A stretch of 64,000 nt of DNA from contig NZ_JARGEN010000058.1 in the NCBI RefSeq assembly GCF_029211125.1, forward strand, positions 1 to 64,000, written 5' to 3'. Below the pieces are notes generated by a model that made no database searches, had not been told where the DNA came from, and saw only the letters and a program-made list of their open reading frames with translations. This DNA comes from Curvibacter soli. GTDB taxonomy: Bacteria; Pseudomonadota; Gammaproteobacteria; Burkholderiales; Burkholderiaceae_C. Shown here piece by piece: positions 1 through 10,882 of this stretch. Made by a program: the position numbers and the translations under genes. How positions within the stretch are numbered: position 1 is the stretch's first letter; the number at the start of each line of letters is the position of its first letter.

Positions 1-564
1 CCGGCGCCCGTGGCCGCCGTGCGCACCGCCCCCGCTGCCGGCGCGCCGCGCGGCGCCGCGGGCTTCGTGCTGCGCCCGCCGCAACTGCTGTTCGACGGCG
101 TGGACCCGGCGGCCACGCCCGCCCACCTGGGTGCCGGCTGGCTCGTGGTGACCGAGGCGCTGCCCGGCACCACCGCGCAAGAGCCGTTCGCGGGCGAAGC
201 GGGCACGCTGCTGCTGGCCATGCTGCGCGCGCTGCATTTGCACCGCCACCCGCGTGTGCACCTCGCCGCGCTGGAGCGCGTTGCCCATGGCGAGGGAGCC
301 GAAGAGCCCGCCGCCGCACTCGGCGCCCACCTGGCCGCGCTGCAGCCCGCCATGGTGCTGCTCATGGGCCGCGCTGCGGCGCAGACCGTGCTCGGCAGCA
401 GCGAGCCGCTGGGCCGCCTGCGCGCGCAGGTGCACCTGCGCGGCGGCGTGCCGCATGTCGTCACCTACGACCCGCCCTACCTGCTGCGCGCCCAGGCCGA
501 CAAGGCGCGCGCCTGGGCCGACCTGGTGCTGGCGCTGCGCGTGCTGCGCGGCGACGGGGCATAG
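1..564 (+). CDS. Uracil-DNA glycosylase family protein, C-terminal part (5' end outside window)
   Basis: The reading frame is open to the first base of the window, so the beginning of the gene, including the catalytic motif 1 region, is missing. The visible 187 residues resemble the C-terminal half of family 4/5-type uracil-DNA glycosylases (COG1573). They contain a hydrophobic strand ending in VLLMGRAAAQ, followed by VVTYDPPYLLR and the tail KARAWADLVLA. In relatives the second motif normally reads T-Y/F-H-P-x-Y-L-L-R. Here the histidine position is aspartate, which may alter or abolish activity. Family members remove uracil from DNA as the first step of base excision repair. The family call rests on motif recognition only. 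Confidence 0.6.
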   Translation, partial: PAPVAAVRTAPAAGAPRGAAGFVLRPPQLLFDGVDPAATPAHLGAGWLVVTEALPGTTAQEPFAGEAGTLLLAMLRALHLHRHPRVHLAALERVAHGEGAEEPAAALGAHLAALQPAMVLLMGRAAAQTVLGSSEPLGRLRAQVHLRGGVPHVVTYDPPYLLRAQADKARAWADLVLALRVLRGDGA

Positions 565-577
565 CAGGGTTCTGGAT

Positions 578-632
578 AAAAAAGGCCTGCAGCGCAGGTG
601 TGGCGGGCGGAAGCAGCTATTTTTTCAATAGC
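578..632 (-). repeat. Dispersed ~50-bp intergenic element, copy 1
   Basis: Read on the minus strand this stretch runs GCTATTGAAAAAATAGCTGC, then a variable middle, then GCGCTGCAGGCC and a T-rich end. The same layout recurs at 3727-3772, 8101-8155, 43253-43308 and 57919-57966. It lies between the glycosylase-like gene and pyrF and carries no coding potential. Confidence 0.7.
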
Positions 633-672
633 AAATGCCGGCATGGGCCGCCTGCGCGCAAAGCCCAAAATA

Positions 673-753
673 GGACTTGCGCAAACAAGGCTGCGCCAGC
701 CCTTGCGCCCAAGGGGCGGGCGTGTTGCCTGAACCCGTTTTGCGCAAGTCGTG
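673..753 (+). repeat. 81-bp inverted-repeat element, copy A
   Basis: The element begins GGACTTGCGCAAACAAGG and ends GTTTTGCGCAAGTCGTG, so its ends are inverted repeats around GACTTGCGCAAA. A clearly homologous copy lies in reverse orientation at 2297-2377 and a more diverged one at 51812-51893. This copy ends 20 bp before the pyrF start codon. Its right end (TTTTGC) sits 16 bp before a TAGAAT sequence, so it could supply part of the pyrF promoter; that is inference. Confidence 0.7.
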
Positions 754-773
754 CAAAAGTAGAATCGCCGCCC

Positions 774-1598
774 ATGACTTTCACCGACATGCTGCGTGGC
801 GCGGCGCAGGCCAACCGCTCCATGCTCTGCGTGGGGCTGGACCCGGAGCCCACGCGCTTTCCCGCCGGCCTGCAGGGCGATGCCAACAAGATCTACGACT
901 TCTGTGCGGCAATCGTCGACGCCACGGCGGACCTGGTGATCGCCTTCAAGCCGCAGATCGCCTACTTCTCCGCCCATCGCGCGGAGGGGCAGTTGGAGCG
1001 CCTCATGGAGCACATGCGCCGCGCGGCGCCGCAGGTGCCCATCATCCTGGACGCCAAGCGTGGCGACATCGGCTCGACCGCCGAGCAGTACGCCAAGGAG
1101 GCGTTCGAGCGCTACGGCGCCGACGCGGTCACGCTCTCGCCCTTCATGGGCTTCGACTCGGTGCAGCCCTACCTGCAATACGAAGGCAAGGGCGCCTTCC
1201 TGCTCTGCCGCACCTCCAACCCCGGCGGCGACGACCTGCAAAACCAGCGCATCGCGGGCCTGCCGGGCGAGCCCCGGCTGTACGAGCATGTCGCGCGGCT
1301 GGCCCAGGGGCCGTGGAACCTCAACGGCCAGCTCGGCCTGGTGGTGGGCGCCACCTACCCGCACGAGATCGCGCGCGTGCGCGAACTGGCGCCCACGCTG
1401 CCGCTGCTGATTCCCGGCGTGGGCGCGCAGGGCGGCGACGCCGAGGCCACGGTGCGCGCGGGCTGGCGCGCCGATGCGCCCATCATCGTGAGTTCGTCGC
1501 GGGCGGTGCTGTACGCGTCGGCGGGCGGGGATTTCGTCGCCGCCGCCCGGCGCGAGGCCGAGCGCACGCGGGCGCTGCTGCAGGCGGCACGCGGCTGA
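774..1598 (+). CDS. pyrF: Orotidine-5'-phosphate decarboxylase
   Basis: This 274-residue protein decarboxylates orotidine 5'-monophosphate to UMP, the last step of de novo pyrimidine synthesis in the cytoplasm. The active-site signature DAKRGDIGSTAEQYA, with its catalytic Lys/Asp network, is present near residue 95. VGLDPEP near the N terminus and the phosphate-binding IPGVGAQGG segment near residue 215 fit the longer type 2 PyrF group. The ATG at 774 is chosen because MTFTDMLRGA matches the usual N terminus; upstream in-frame codons run through a repeat element. The gene appears monocistronic and converges on the thioesterase gene, with stop codons adjacent. Confidence 0.96.
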   Translation: MTFTDMLRGAAQANRSMLCVGLDPEPTRFPAGLQGDANKIYDFCAAIVDATADLVIAFKPQIAYFSAHRAEGQLERLMEHMRRAAPQVPIILDAKRGDIGSTAEQYAKEAFERYGADAVTLSPFMGFDSVQPYLQYEGKGAFLLCRTSNPGGDDLQNQRIAGLPGEPRLYEHVARLAQGPWNLNGQLGLVVGATYPHEIARVRELAPTLPLLIPGVGAQGGDAEATVRAGWRADAPIIVSSSRAVLYASAGGDFVAAARREAERTRALLQAARG

Positions 1599-2081
1599 CT
1601 ATTTTTCTGCCGCGGCGCGCGCCGCGTCGAGGTGCGTCTTCACGCGCTGTGCCAGCGCGATGTCGCCGGGCGTCTCGGGCTGGAAAGGCGTCACGGGGAT
1701 GGAGCGGCCGTGCGAATCGACCGAGACGAACACGATCAGGCATTCGGTGGTCTTCTCCAGCGTGCCGCTCTTGATGTCGCCGCTGCGCACTTCCACCGAG
1801 ATGTTCATGCTGGTGTGGCCGGTGTAGGCCAGCCGCGCCTCCACTTCGATGAGGTCGCCGATCATGATGGGCCGGTGAAACCGGATGCTGCCCAGAAAGA
1901 CCGTGACGCAATAGCGCTTGGCCCAGCCCGTGGCGCAGGCGTAGCCGGCCTCGTCGATCCATTTCATGACGGTGCCGCCGTGCACCTTGCCGCCGTAGTT
2001 GACGGTGTTGGGCTCGGCGAGGAAACGCATAGTGATGGAGTTCATGGCCGCCGGGGTGGAAGTGGTGAGGGTAGTTGGCAT
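1599..2081 (-). CDS. Acyl-CoA thioesterase, YciA-type hotdog-fold
   Basis: This 160-residue protein belongs to the hotdog-fold acyl-CoA hydrolases (YciA/BACH type), which hydrolyse acyl-CoA thioesters to free acid and CoA in the cytoplasm. The family core is visible as NYGGKVHGGTVMKWIDEAG (residues about 27-45), followed by the strand VFLGSIRFHRPIMIGD. The start at 2081 gives MPTTLTTSTP; an alternative ATG at 2045 (MNSITMRF) would shorten the protein by 12 residues without touching the domain. It converges on pyrF with no intergenic space. The physiological acyl substrate cannot be deduced. Confidence 0.88.
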   Translation of the reverse strand: MPTTLTTSTPAAMNSITMRFLAEPNTVNYGGKVHGGTVMKWIDEAGYACATGWAKRYCVTVFLGSIRFHRPIMIGDLIEVEARLAYTGHTSMNISVEVRSGDIKSGTLEKTTECLIVFVSVDSHGRSIPVTPFQPETPGDIALAQRVKTHLDAARAAAEK

Positions 2082-2296
2082 TATTCCCGAGGCGCGGCGC
2101 CTTTGCTGCAGATCAAGGTGTGCTATGCAAACGATAGCTTGCGCCGTATGCCTTGCCTGCGCCGGAAGCGATTTCTGTGCCAGCATGGGCGCCCTGTGCA
2201 GGGGCACGGCGCCGCGCAGGTCCGGTTTTCCCCGCAGGCGCCGCGGGCGGGGATGCGGTCACAATCGCGGCTTTCCTTTCCCTTTCGCACAACCCA

Positions 2297-2377
2297 CACG
2301 ACTTACGCAAAACGGGTGCAGGCCAGAGCCCGCCTTTTGGACGCAACGGGCTGGTGCATCCTTGTTTGCGTGAGTCC
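2297..2377 (-). repeat. 81-bp inverted-repeat element, copy B
   Basis: This is the reverse-oriented homologue of the element at 673-753, with matching ends CACGACTTACGCAAAAC and GTTTGCGTGAGTCCTG and a similar interior. It ends 30 bp before the start of the Bug binding-protein gene. The rest of the 325-bp gap 2082-2406 shows nothing else I can name. Confidence 0.7.
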
Positions 2378-2406
2378 TGCAACCATTGCACGCGAGGCAA
2401 TCCACC

Positions 2407-3387
2407 ATGTTCCGACGTTCCTTTCTCTCCCTCGCCTCCGCGCCCGCCCTTGCCATGGCGGCGGGCGCCGCCCATGCGCAGGCGACTTATCCGGCCAAGC
2501 CGATCCGTCTGATCGTGCCCTTCCCGCCCGGCGGCGGCACCGACATCCTGGCGCGGCTGGTGGGCACGCGGCTGACCGCCGCCAACCCGTCGTGGACCGT
2601 GGTGCCCGACAACCGCGCCGGCGCGGGCGGCACCATCGGCCTGGCCGAGGCGGCGCGCGCCGCGCCCACGGGCTACGAGATCGTGCTGGGTCAGCGCGAC
2701 AACATGGTCGTCGCGCCCTGGCTCTACAAGAACGTGGGCTACGACCCCACGCGCGACTTCGCCGCCATCGCCGGCGTGGCCTACACGCCCATCATCATCG
2801 TCACCGGCGCCAACTCGCGCTTCAAGACGCTGGCCGATGTGGTGAAGGCCGCGCAGGCCGCGCCCGACGCGGTGACCTACGGCTCGCCCGGCAACGGCAC
2901 CACCATCCACCTGGCCGGCGAAATCTTCAAGAACGCCGCGGGCATCAAGATCCGCCATGTGCCGTACAAGGGCTCCAACCCCGCGATGATGGACGTGCTC
3001 GCGGGCAACGTGGACCTGATGGTGTCTTCCGTACCCTCGGCCATGGGGCAGCTCAAGTCGGGCAAGCTGCGCGCGCTGGCCGTCACTTCGGCCGCGCGCA
3101 GCACCTCGCTGCCCGACGTGCCCACGGTGGCCGAGTCTGGCTACAAGGACGTGGACGTGAGCACCTGGTACGCCCTGTTCGCGCCCGCGGGCACCGCGCG
3201 CGACGTGGTGGCCGCGCTGTACCGCGAAGTCAGCCGCGCGCTCGCCACGCCCGACATGCAGTCGGCCATCCACCAGCAGGGCGCCGAGCCGCAGCCCATG
3301 GCGCCCGAGCAGCTCGCCGCGCTGGTGAAGGCCGACTACGAGAAGTGGCGCGTGATCGTGCGCGACACGGGTGCGACGATCGAGTAG
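2407..3387 (+). CDS. Bug family (TctC-like) periplasmic solute-binding protein
   Basis: This 326-residue protein begins with a signal peptide (MFRRSFLSLASAPALAMAAGAAHA, cut near residue 24). The mature chain starts with YPAKPIRLIVPFPPGGGTDILAR, the hallmark of the tripartite tricarboxylate transporter receptor (Bug) family. Further family markers are PDNRAGAGGTIG, YGSPGNGTTIHLAGE and HVPYKGSNPAMMDVLAG. These proteins bind carboxylates or other small organics in the periplasm. Most of the many paralogues in Burkholderiales lack dedicated membrane partners, and no tctA/tctB genes lie next to this one. The ligand is unknown. Confidence 0.93.
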   Translation: MFRRSFLSLASAPALAMAAGAAHAQATYPAKPIRLIVPFPPGGGTDILARLVGTRLTAANPSWTVVPDNRAGAGGTIGLAEAARAAPTGYEIVLGQRDNMVVAPWLYKNVGYDPTRDFAAIAGVAYTPIIIVTGANSRFKTLADVVKAAQAAPDAVTYGSPGNGTTIHLAGEIFKNAAGIKIRHVPYKGSNPAMMDVLAGNVDLMVSSVPSAMGQLKSGKLRALAVTSAARSTSLPDVPTVAESGYKDVDVSTWYALFAPAGTARDVVAALYREVSRALATPDMQSAIHQQGAEPQPMAPEQLAALVKADYEKWRVIVRDTGATIE

Positions 3388-3417
3388 GAAACGCTCTCTA
3401 TTGCCGCCACCAGGCCG

Positions 3418-3485
3418 CCCCAAGGTAGAAAGCGGCCCCCTCGGGGGCGGCGAGCCGCACGCAGCGGGCGAGCGCGGGGGCATTT
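3418..3485. repeat. GC-rich intergenic element (CCCCTCGGGGG type), copy 1
   Basis: The stretch reads CCCCAAGGTAGAAAGCGG, then a short GC hairpin CCCCCTCGGGGG, and ends in GGGGGCATTTTTG. A related stretch with the same beginning and end lies at 61848-61921, and a looser relative at 49052-49190. All three follow the 3' ends of genes, so a role in transcript termination or stability is possible. Confidence 0.5.
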
Positions 3486-3490
3486 TTGAT

Positions 3491-3726
3491 CCTGGAAACG
3501 GCAGTTGGATGCGCCTGCCGGTGCCGTGATCGGGGTGCCCCAGGCAAGACGCGACGACGCGGCGGGCTGGTGCCCGCAAGGAGGAGCAACGCCGCATGGC
3601 GCGCCGAGCGCGGTGCTGGCAGGTGCATAGCGCTCTCACCCACGAGGTGAACGCCATCGAAGCCGTCGACGCTCGATTGCATGCGGCCTGGCAAGGGATA
3701 CGAAGCGGTCAACTGCCGTTTCCAGG
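3491..3726 (+). mobile_element. MITE-like element, copy 1 (236 bp)
   Basis: The element has perfect 17-bp terminal inverted repeats, CCTGGAAACGGCAGTTG at 3491-3507 and its complement at 3710-3726. It is flanked by a 5-bp direct repeat TTGAT at 3486-3490 and 3727-3731, as expected for a target-site duplication. A nearly identical copy lies in reverse orientation at 46760-46994. Small indels between the copies shift the internal reading frames and no transposase is present, so it must have been moved in trans. It separates a GC-rich element on its left from a 50-bp element on its right. Confidence 0.8.
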
Positions 3727-3772
3727 TTGATAGCTGCTGGCGCAGGCGGGATAAGCGCTGGCGGCCTATTTC
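3727..3772 (+). repeat. Dispersed ~50-bp element, copy 2
   Basis: TTGATAGCTGCTGGCGC followed by AAGCGCTGGCGGCCTATTTC matches the consensus of the element seen at four other sites. The stop codon of the adjacent exporter gene (3766-3768, minus strand) lies inside it. The MITE at 3491-3726 appears to have inserted at its left edge. Confidence 0.65.
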
Positions 3773-4710
3773 ATGCCCATGCGCGGCCCCGCCACCACGC
3801 AGGCCAGCGCCAGCACCACGCAGGCCGTGCCGGCCCACTGCCAGGGCGTGACCACCTCGCCCAGCACCAGCAGCCCCGCCGCCAGCCCGACCACGGGCAC
3901 GCCCAGGCTGAACGGCGCCACGCGGTTGGCCGGGTGGCGCGTGAGCAGCCCCGTCCACAGGCCGTAGCCGACGATGGTGGCGGCCCAGCCCAGGTAGGCC
4001 ACCGAACCCCAGGCCAGCGCCGGCAGCGCCTGCCATGCATCCAGATGTAGCCAGCGCCCGGCGTCCGCGTCGGTGAGAGCCGACAGCGCCATGAACGGCA
4101 CGATGGGCACCAGGCTGCTCCAGGCCACGAAGGCGATCGGGTCGTAGCCCGGCGATGCCCTCTGCGCCAGCCGGGTGACGATGTTGGACGTGGCCCACGA
4201 CGCCGCCGCGCAGAGCGTGAGCACGATGCCGATCAGCGTGGCCCCGCCCGCGCCGCCGCCAGCCTGGGCGGTTGCGCCGACGAAGTTCATCGCGAAGCAC
4301 GCCAGCCCCGCCGCCGCCAGCGCCATGCCCAGCAGCAGCGGGCGGCCCGGGCGTTCGCGCAGCAGGCCGAAGGCGAGGATCGTGGTGAAGAACACCTGCG
4401 TCTGCATGAGCACGCTGGCCAGCGCCGCCGTCATGCCCAGCCGCAGCGCGAAGAAGCCGAAGCCGAACTGCCCCACGCCCTGGAACAGCCCGAACAGCAG
4501 CAGCCAGCGCCAGTGCAGGCGCGGCGCGCGCACCAGCAGCACCATGGGCAGGGCGGCGAACAGGTAGCGCACGGCACCGAGCTGGAACGGCGTGAAGTAG
4601 CGCAGGCCCCACTTCATGACCACGAAGTTCAGGCCCCAGATGACGACCACGGCCAGCGCCGCCAGCAGGTCGCGCGGGCCCAGGGCGGCTGGGGCGGCGC
4701 AGTGGCTCAT
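3766..4710 (-). CDS. EamA/DMT superfamily permease
   Basis: This 314-residue inner-membrane protein of the drug/metabolite transporter superfamily has two EamA repeats of about five transmembrane helices each. The first opens with LLAALAVVVIWGLNFVVMKWGL and the second begins near residue 165 (LIGIVLTLCAAASWATSNIV). Family members export amino acids, cofactors or drugs; the substrate here is unknown. The ATG at 4710 (MSHCAAPAALG) is chosen because the frame upstream runs into a 161-bp tandem duplication. The stop codon lies within a dispersed repeat, so the last residues may have been altered by it. Confidence 0.85.
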   Translation of the reverse strand: MSHCAAPAALGPRDLLAALAVVVIWGLNFVVMKWGLRYFTPFQLGAVRYLFAALPMVLLVRAPRLHWRWLLLFGLFQGVGQFGFGFFALRLGMTAALASVLMQTQVFFTTILAFGLLRERPGRPLLLGMALAAAGLACFAMNFVGATAQAGGGAGGATLIGIVLTLCAAASWATSNIVTRLAQRASPGYDPIAFVAWSSLVPIVPFMALSALTDADAGRWLHLDAWQALPALAWGSVAYLGWAATIVGYGLWTGLLTRHPANRVAPFSLGVPVVGLAAGLLVLGEVVTPWQWAGTACVVLALACVVAGPRMGMK

Positions 4711-4712
4711 GA

Positions 4713-5028
4713 CAGTTGCCCAAGGTGCTCGCGCACCACCCGCAGCGGATGAAACCGGCGCAACCGAATGCCAGGGATACCGCGCAACCGGCTTTGCCGG
4801 GCCGCCGGTATCGCCCCCGGCGAGGGGGTTGGCGGCCACACGCAGTGGGCAAGCCTGGGAGAGTGTTTCACTTCAGTTGCTCCACCGCGCTGCGCGCGAC
4901 CCGCATCGCATGAAACCGGCGCAGCCCAATGCCAGGGATACCGCGGAACCGGCTTTGCCGGGCCGCCGGTATCGCCCCCGGCGAGGGGGTTGGCGGCCAC
5001 ACGCAGTGGGCAAGCCTGGGGGAGTGTT

Positions 5029-5034
<6 letters not shown>
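4713..5034. repeat. Tandem duplication, period 161 bp (two units)
   Basis: Two units start at 4713 and 4874. Within them a 128-bp block (4749-4876 and 4910-5037) is nearly identical, beginning ATGAAACCGGCGCA and ending GAGTGTTTCACTTCAG. The right-hand block contains the last codons and stop of uvrA, so the left block carries a copied uvrA 3' end. The gap between the exporter and uvrA is filled entirely by this duplication and holds no gene. Confidence 0.85.
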
Positions 5035-8016
<2,982 letters not shown>

Positions 8017-8100
8017 GATAGTCACGCCGGCGATTCGCGCCCTCCGTGTCCGTACATGGCGCAGCGCTCCGCACCCAGGGCGCGGAGGATTGATGCATCA

Positions 8101-8155
8101 GGAAAAATGGCTCCAGCGCAGGTGGAACAAGCGCTTGCAGCTATTGATTTTGCAG
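8101..8155 (-). repeat. Dispersed ~50-bp element, copy 3
   Basis: Read on the minus strand it carries AATCAATAGCTGC, a variable middle, and GCGCTGGAGCCATTTTTCC, matching the other copies. It sits in the 331-bp uvrA-ssb divergent region. I see no other named feature in that region. Confidence 0.65.
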
Positions 8156-8347
8156 CAAACAAGGCTTTGCCGGATCTTTGCCGGAAGGCACGGCGGGCGA
8201 AGATGCCTGGCACTCGTGCGGCAGGGAGCCCACACTTGGAAACACCCCGCCGCGCTGGCGCGGACATGCGGCACAATCGGGCGTCCGGGGCGCCGCGCCG
8301 CCTGCGGACACCGTTTTCCTCCCCCAGACACCACAGGCAAGAGCACC

Positions 8348-8884
8348 ATGGCATCCGTCAACAAAGTCATCCTCGTCGGAAATTTGGGGCGCGACCCCGA
8401 GATGCGCACGTTCCCGAGCGGCGACCAGGTGGCCAATGTGCGCATCGCCACCACCGACCGCTGGAAGGACAAGACTTCCGGCGAGATGCGCGAAGCCACC
8501 GAGTGGCACAGCGTGGTGTTCAACGGTCGGCTGGCCGAGATCGCCGGCCAGTACCTGCGCAAGGGCAGCCAGGTGTACGTGGAAGGGTCCTTGCGCACCC
8601 GCAAGTGGACCGACCAGAGCGGCCAGGAGCGCTACACCACCGAAATCCGCGCCGATCAGATGCAGATGCTCGGCAGCCGCCAGGGTATGGGTGGTCCCGG
8701 GGGGGGCGACGAGGGCGGCGGCTACGACAGCGCGCCGCCGCGCCGCGCCCCTGCAGCAGCGCCTATCCCCGCCGCCGCACCGCGCGCCCCTGCCGATCGC
8801 CCGGCACCGGCACCGGCACCTGCGCCCGCGCCAGGGCGCGCGTCGTCGGGTTTCGACGACATGGACGACGACATTCCGTTCTGA
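8348..8884 (+). CDS. ssb: Single-stranded DNA-binding protein
   Basis: This 178-residue SSB coats single-stranded DNA during replication, recombination and repair. The OB fold starts [18 protein letters not shown] and includes [14 protein letters not shown] and [11 protein letters not shown] (residues 1-110). It is followed by a Gly-rich stretch, a Pro/Ala linker with a [11 protein letters not shown] run, and the acidic tip DDMDDDIPF that recruits partner proteins. The ATG at 8348 matches the usual N terminus. The stop codon lies in a short direct repeat (GTTCTGAACCA, twice). It is divergent from uvrA. Confidence 0.97.
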   Translation: MASVNKVILVGNLGRDPEMRTFPSGDQVANVRIATTDRWKDKTSGEMREATEWHSVVFNGRLAEIAGQYLRKGSQVYVEGSLRTRKWTDQSGQERYTTEIRADQMQMLGSRQGMGGPGGGDEGGGYDSAPPRRAPAAAPIPAAAPRAPADRPAPAPAPAPAPGRASSGFDDMDDDIPF

Positions 8885-9012
8885 ACCACGTTCTGAACCA
8901 TTCCCGTGACATTTTCAAACGTCCAGTAACCTTGTGCCCGGCATGGCTGCCCAAAGCGCTGCGACTTCCATCGAATGCATGCCCCTTTCGGGCCACTGAG
9001 GACTTTCACCGT

Positions 9013-10707
9013 ATGCGACGAATGAAATTCTGGATTCCCCTGGTGTATCTGGCGACGGTGTTGGCCGGCTGTGGCGGTGGCGGCGGCGGCGACGACGAGA
9101 CTCCAGTGGGCACGCAGCAGTACCCTGGAGGCATCTGGGAGGGCACGGTCGGTACGGGTGCTGCGCAGCGCACGGCGATCGGCTACATCGATCCGGGCAC
9201 CGACGGCAAGGGCGGCGCGTTTTTTCTGGCGCGCGGCGCCGCGGGCGCGACTGCCTACGACGCGATCTATGGCGTTCTGCGTGCCGACAAGACCGTGGTG
9301 CAGGCCACGGGCGCCACCTATTTTTCAGTACAGGACGGCAAGTTCGCCAGCGGCATCGCCGTGCGCGGCACGGCGTCCGCCGACCCTGTGACGGCCCGTA
9401 CGTCGGCCATCAGCGGAAACTACAGCAATCCCGCTGCAACGGCTGCGGCCACGGGTATGACCACCCCGTTCAAGCTCGCCTACAGTTCTCTCAACAATTA
9501 CGCCGCCACATTCGCTTTGATCGCGGGCACCTACCGCGGCTCGGGCACCTTCGGCACGGGCAGTTGGGTGCTCACGGTGTCGTCACAGGGGCTGGTTTCT
9601 GGGCGCATCGGCGGCTGCACCATCAACTCTGCCGACAATCCCAACGGCCCTGGCAGCACCGCGGCGCCCCGCTCGGGGGGATCGCCCCTGTACGGCCTGA
9701 ATCTGAACATGTCGGGCAACACGCTGGATTGCCCTGTCACCGGCACGCAGCAGACCGGAGTCGCTTTCCTGCGCTTCGACAGCACGGGGGTGCCCAGCGG
9801 CATCTTCGCCTTCATCACCAACGCCACAGGCACGCCGAATGTGTACGTGCTGGAGGGACGCGCCGACCCGCGCACGGTGACGACACCTTCGCCCACGCCG
9901 CTGTCGGTCGCCGGCAACTGGCTGGGGTCTCTCACCTTCCCGGCCGGGGTGATCGGCGATTCCTCAGTCTATGGAACGGTGCTGCCCGATGGCGGGATGT
10001 TCTTCTATACCAACAGCAGCTTCGACTACAACCTGCTCTATGGCCGTCTGATCCGGTACAACAACGACGCCACGACCAACCGCTTCGTCACGGCCAACGA
10101 CGGTGTGTATTTCGACCGGCTGCTGGGGGGTACCGCGACGGGCCAGTACATCGTCAATGTCCTGGTGGATGGCACGCTGGAGAGTGCCGCCGGTTCCGGG
10201 CAGGCAACCCGGTTCTCCGGCACCTACAGCTATCCGGCGCAACCGGGCGGCGAGCCTACCGCGTTCACCATGGTGCCAGACCCGCTCTATGCGCTGCCAT
10301 CCGGGGCGGTGCCCAATCTGGCGCTGATCACCGGGGTCTATCAGATGGCCGGCAAAGCCTTTGGCGACCATACGTCCACCCTGACGCTCTGGGCCGACGG
10401 TGCCATCACGGGCGTCACTTCCAACAACTGCCTGATCGTCGGCAAGGTACTCGGTGAACTGGGCAGCGGCCTCAATCTGTACCGCGTGGAAGCCTTCAGC
10501 TACCTGGCCGATCCGTCAACTCCTGCCACATCCATCACTTGTGATTTGAAGGATGGCCCTTCAGAGTCGGGGACGGCATCGGCGCAGTTTGACAATGCGG
10601 GCAATGTGATCGGCCTGCGGATTCTGACTGCTGGCGTTTCTGGGAACAATGAACAAGTTGGAACGTCCAGGCGCGCCCATACGGTATTCGACGGCAGGAG
10701 GCAATAA
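9013..10707 (+). CDS. Putative outer-membrane lipoprotein with two duplicated halves
   Basis: This 564-residue protein starts with a lipoprotein signal (lipobox LAGC near residue 21), followed by six glycines and an acidic patch. It has no family I can name. The mature chain looks internally duplicated. One half (about residues 38-280) and the other (about 300-500) both contain G-x-W-x-G, then a G-G-x-F-F block, Y-x-x-L-Y/I-Y-G-x-L, a S-G-x-Y-S strand, A-L-I-x-G-x-Y, and a closing L-T-x-x-x-x-G-x-I/V-x-G segment with a cysteine. The predicted strands and Gly/Ser/Thr-rich composition suggest a beta-sandwich or barrel-like surface protein. It stands alone between ssb and the cellulose operon. 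Confidence 0.7.
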   Translation: MRRMKFWIPLVYLATVLAGCGGGGGGDDETPVGTQQYPGGIWEGTVGTGAAQRTAIGYIDPGTDGKGGAFFLARGAAGATAYDAIYGVLRADKTVVQATGATYFSVQDGKFASGIAVRGTASADPVTARTSAISGNYSNPAATAAATGMTTPFKLAYSSLNNYAATFALIAGTYRGSGTFGTGSWVLTVSSQGLVSGRIGGCTINSADNPNGPGSTAAPRSGGSPLYGLNLNMSGNTLDCPVTGTQQTGVAFLRFDSTGVPSGIFAFITNATGTPNVYVLEGRADPRTVTTPSPTPLSVAGNWLGSLTFPAGVIGDSSVYGTVLPDGGMFFYTNSSFDYNLLYGRLIRYNNDATTNRFVTANDGVYFDRLLGGTATGQYIVNVLVDGTLESAAGSGQATRFSGTYSYPAQPGGEPTAFTMVPDPLYALPSGAVPNLALITGVYQMAGKAFGDHTSTLTLWADGAITGVTSNNCLIVGKVLGELGSGLNLYRVEAFSYLADPSTPATSITCDLKDGPSESGTASAQFDNAGNVIGLRILTAGVSGNNEQVGTSRRAHTVFDGRRQ

Positions 10708-10715
10708 ACCTCATT

Positions 10716-10744
10716 CAGCTTGCGCGCGTGACGTGCGCAAGCTG
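10716..10744. terminator. Perfect hairpin downstream of the lipoprotein gene
   Basis: CAGCTTGCGC and GCGCAAGCTG form a perfect 10-bp stem with a 9-nt loop, starting 8 bp after the lipoprotein stop. It has no T-tract, so it may be an RNA-stabilising stem or part of the two-hairpin block with the next feature. Confidence 0.5.
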
Positions 10745-10754
10745 ATATTGAGGG

Positions 10755-10797
10755 CCCCCAAAAAAGAAGCCCCGATCAGGGTTTCTTTTTTGTTTTT
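10755..10797. terminator. Rho-independent terminator between the lipoprotein gene and bcsC (bidirectional)
   Basis: AAAAAAGAAGCCC and GGGTTTCTTTTTTG pair around a short CGATCA loop. There are T residues on the right for the rightward gene and A residues on the left, which serve the leftward bcs transcript. It lies between the convergent lipoprotein and bcsC genes. Confidence 0.75.
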
Positions 10798-10882
10798 GCT
10801 GGCGGCAGGTGTTGCGCGTGATGGCCGCCTGATTTGGCGGCATGGCTGCACATATGCCTGACTGGGCGGCGGCTCAGGGCGC

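Noticed and set aside
3491-3726. Small gene inside the MITE
   Set aside because: Open frames exist in one copy, but indels between the two copies break them, so selection for a protein is not supported.
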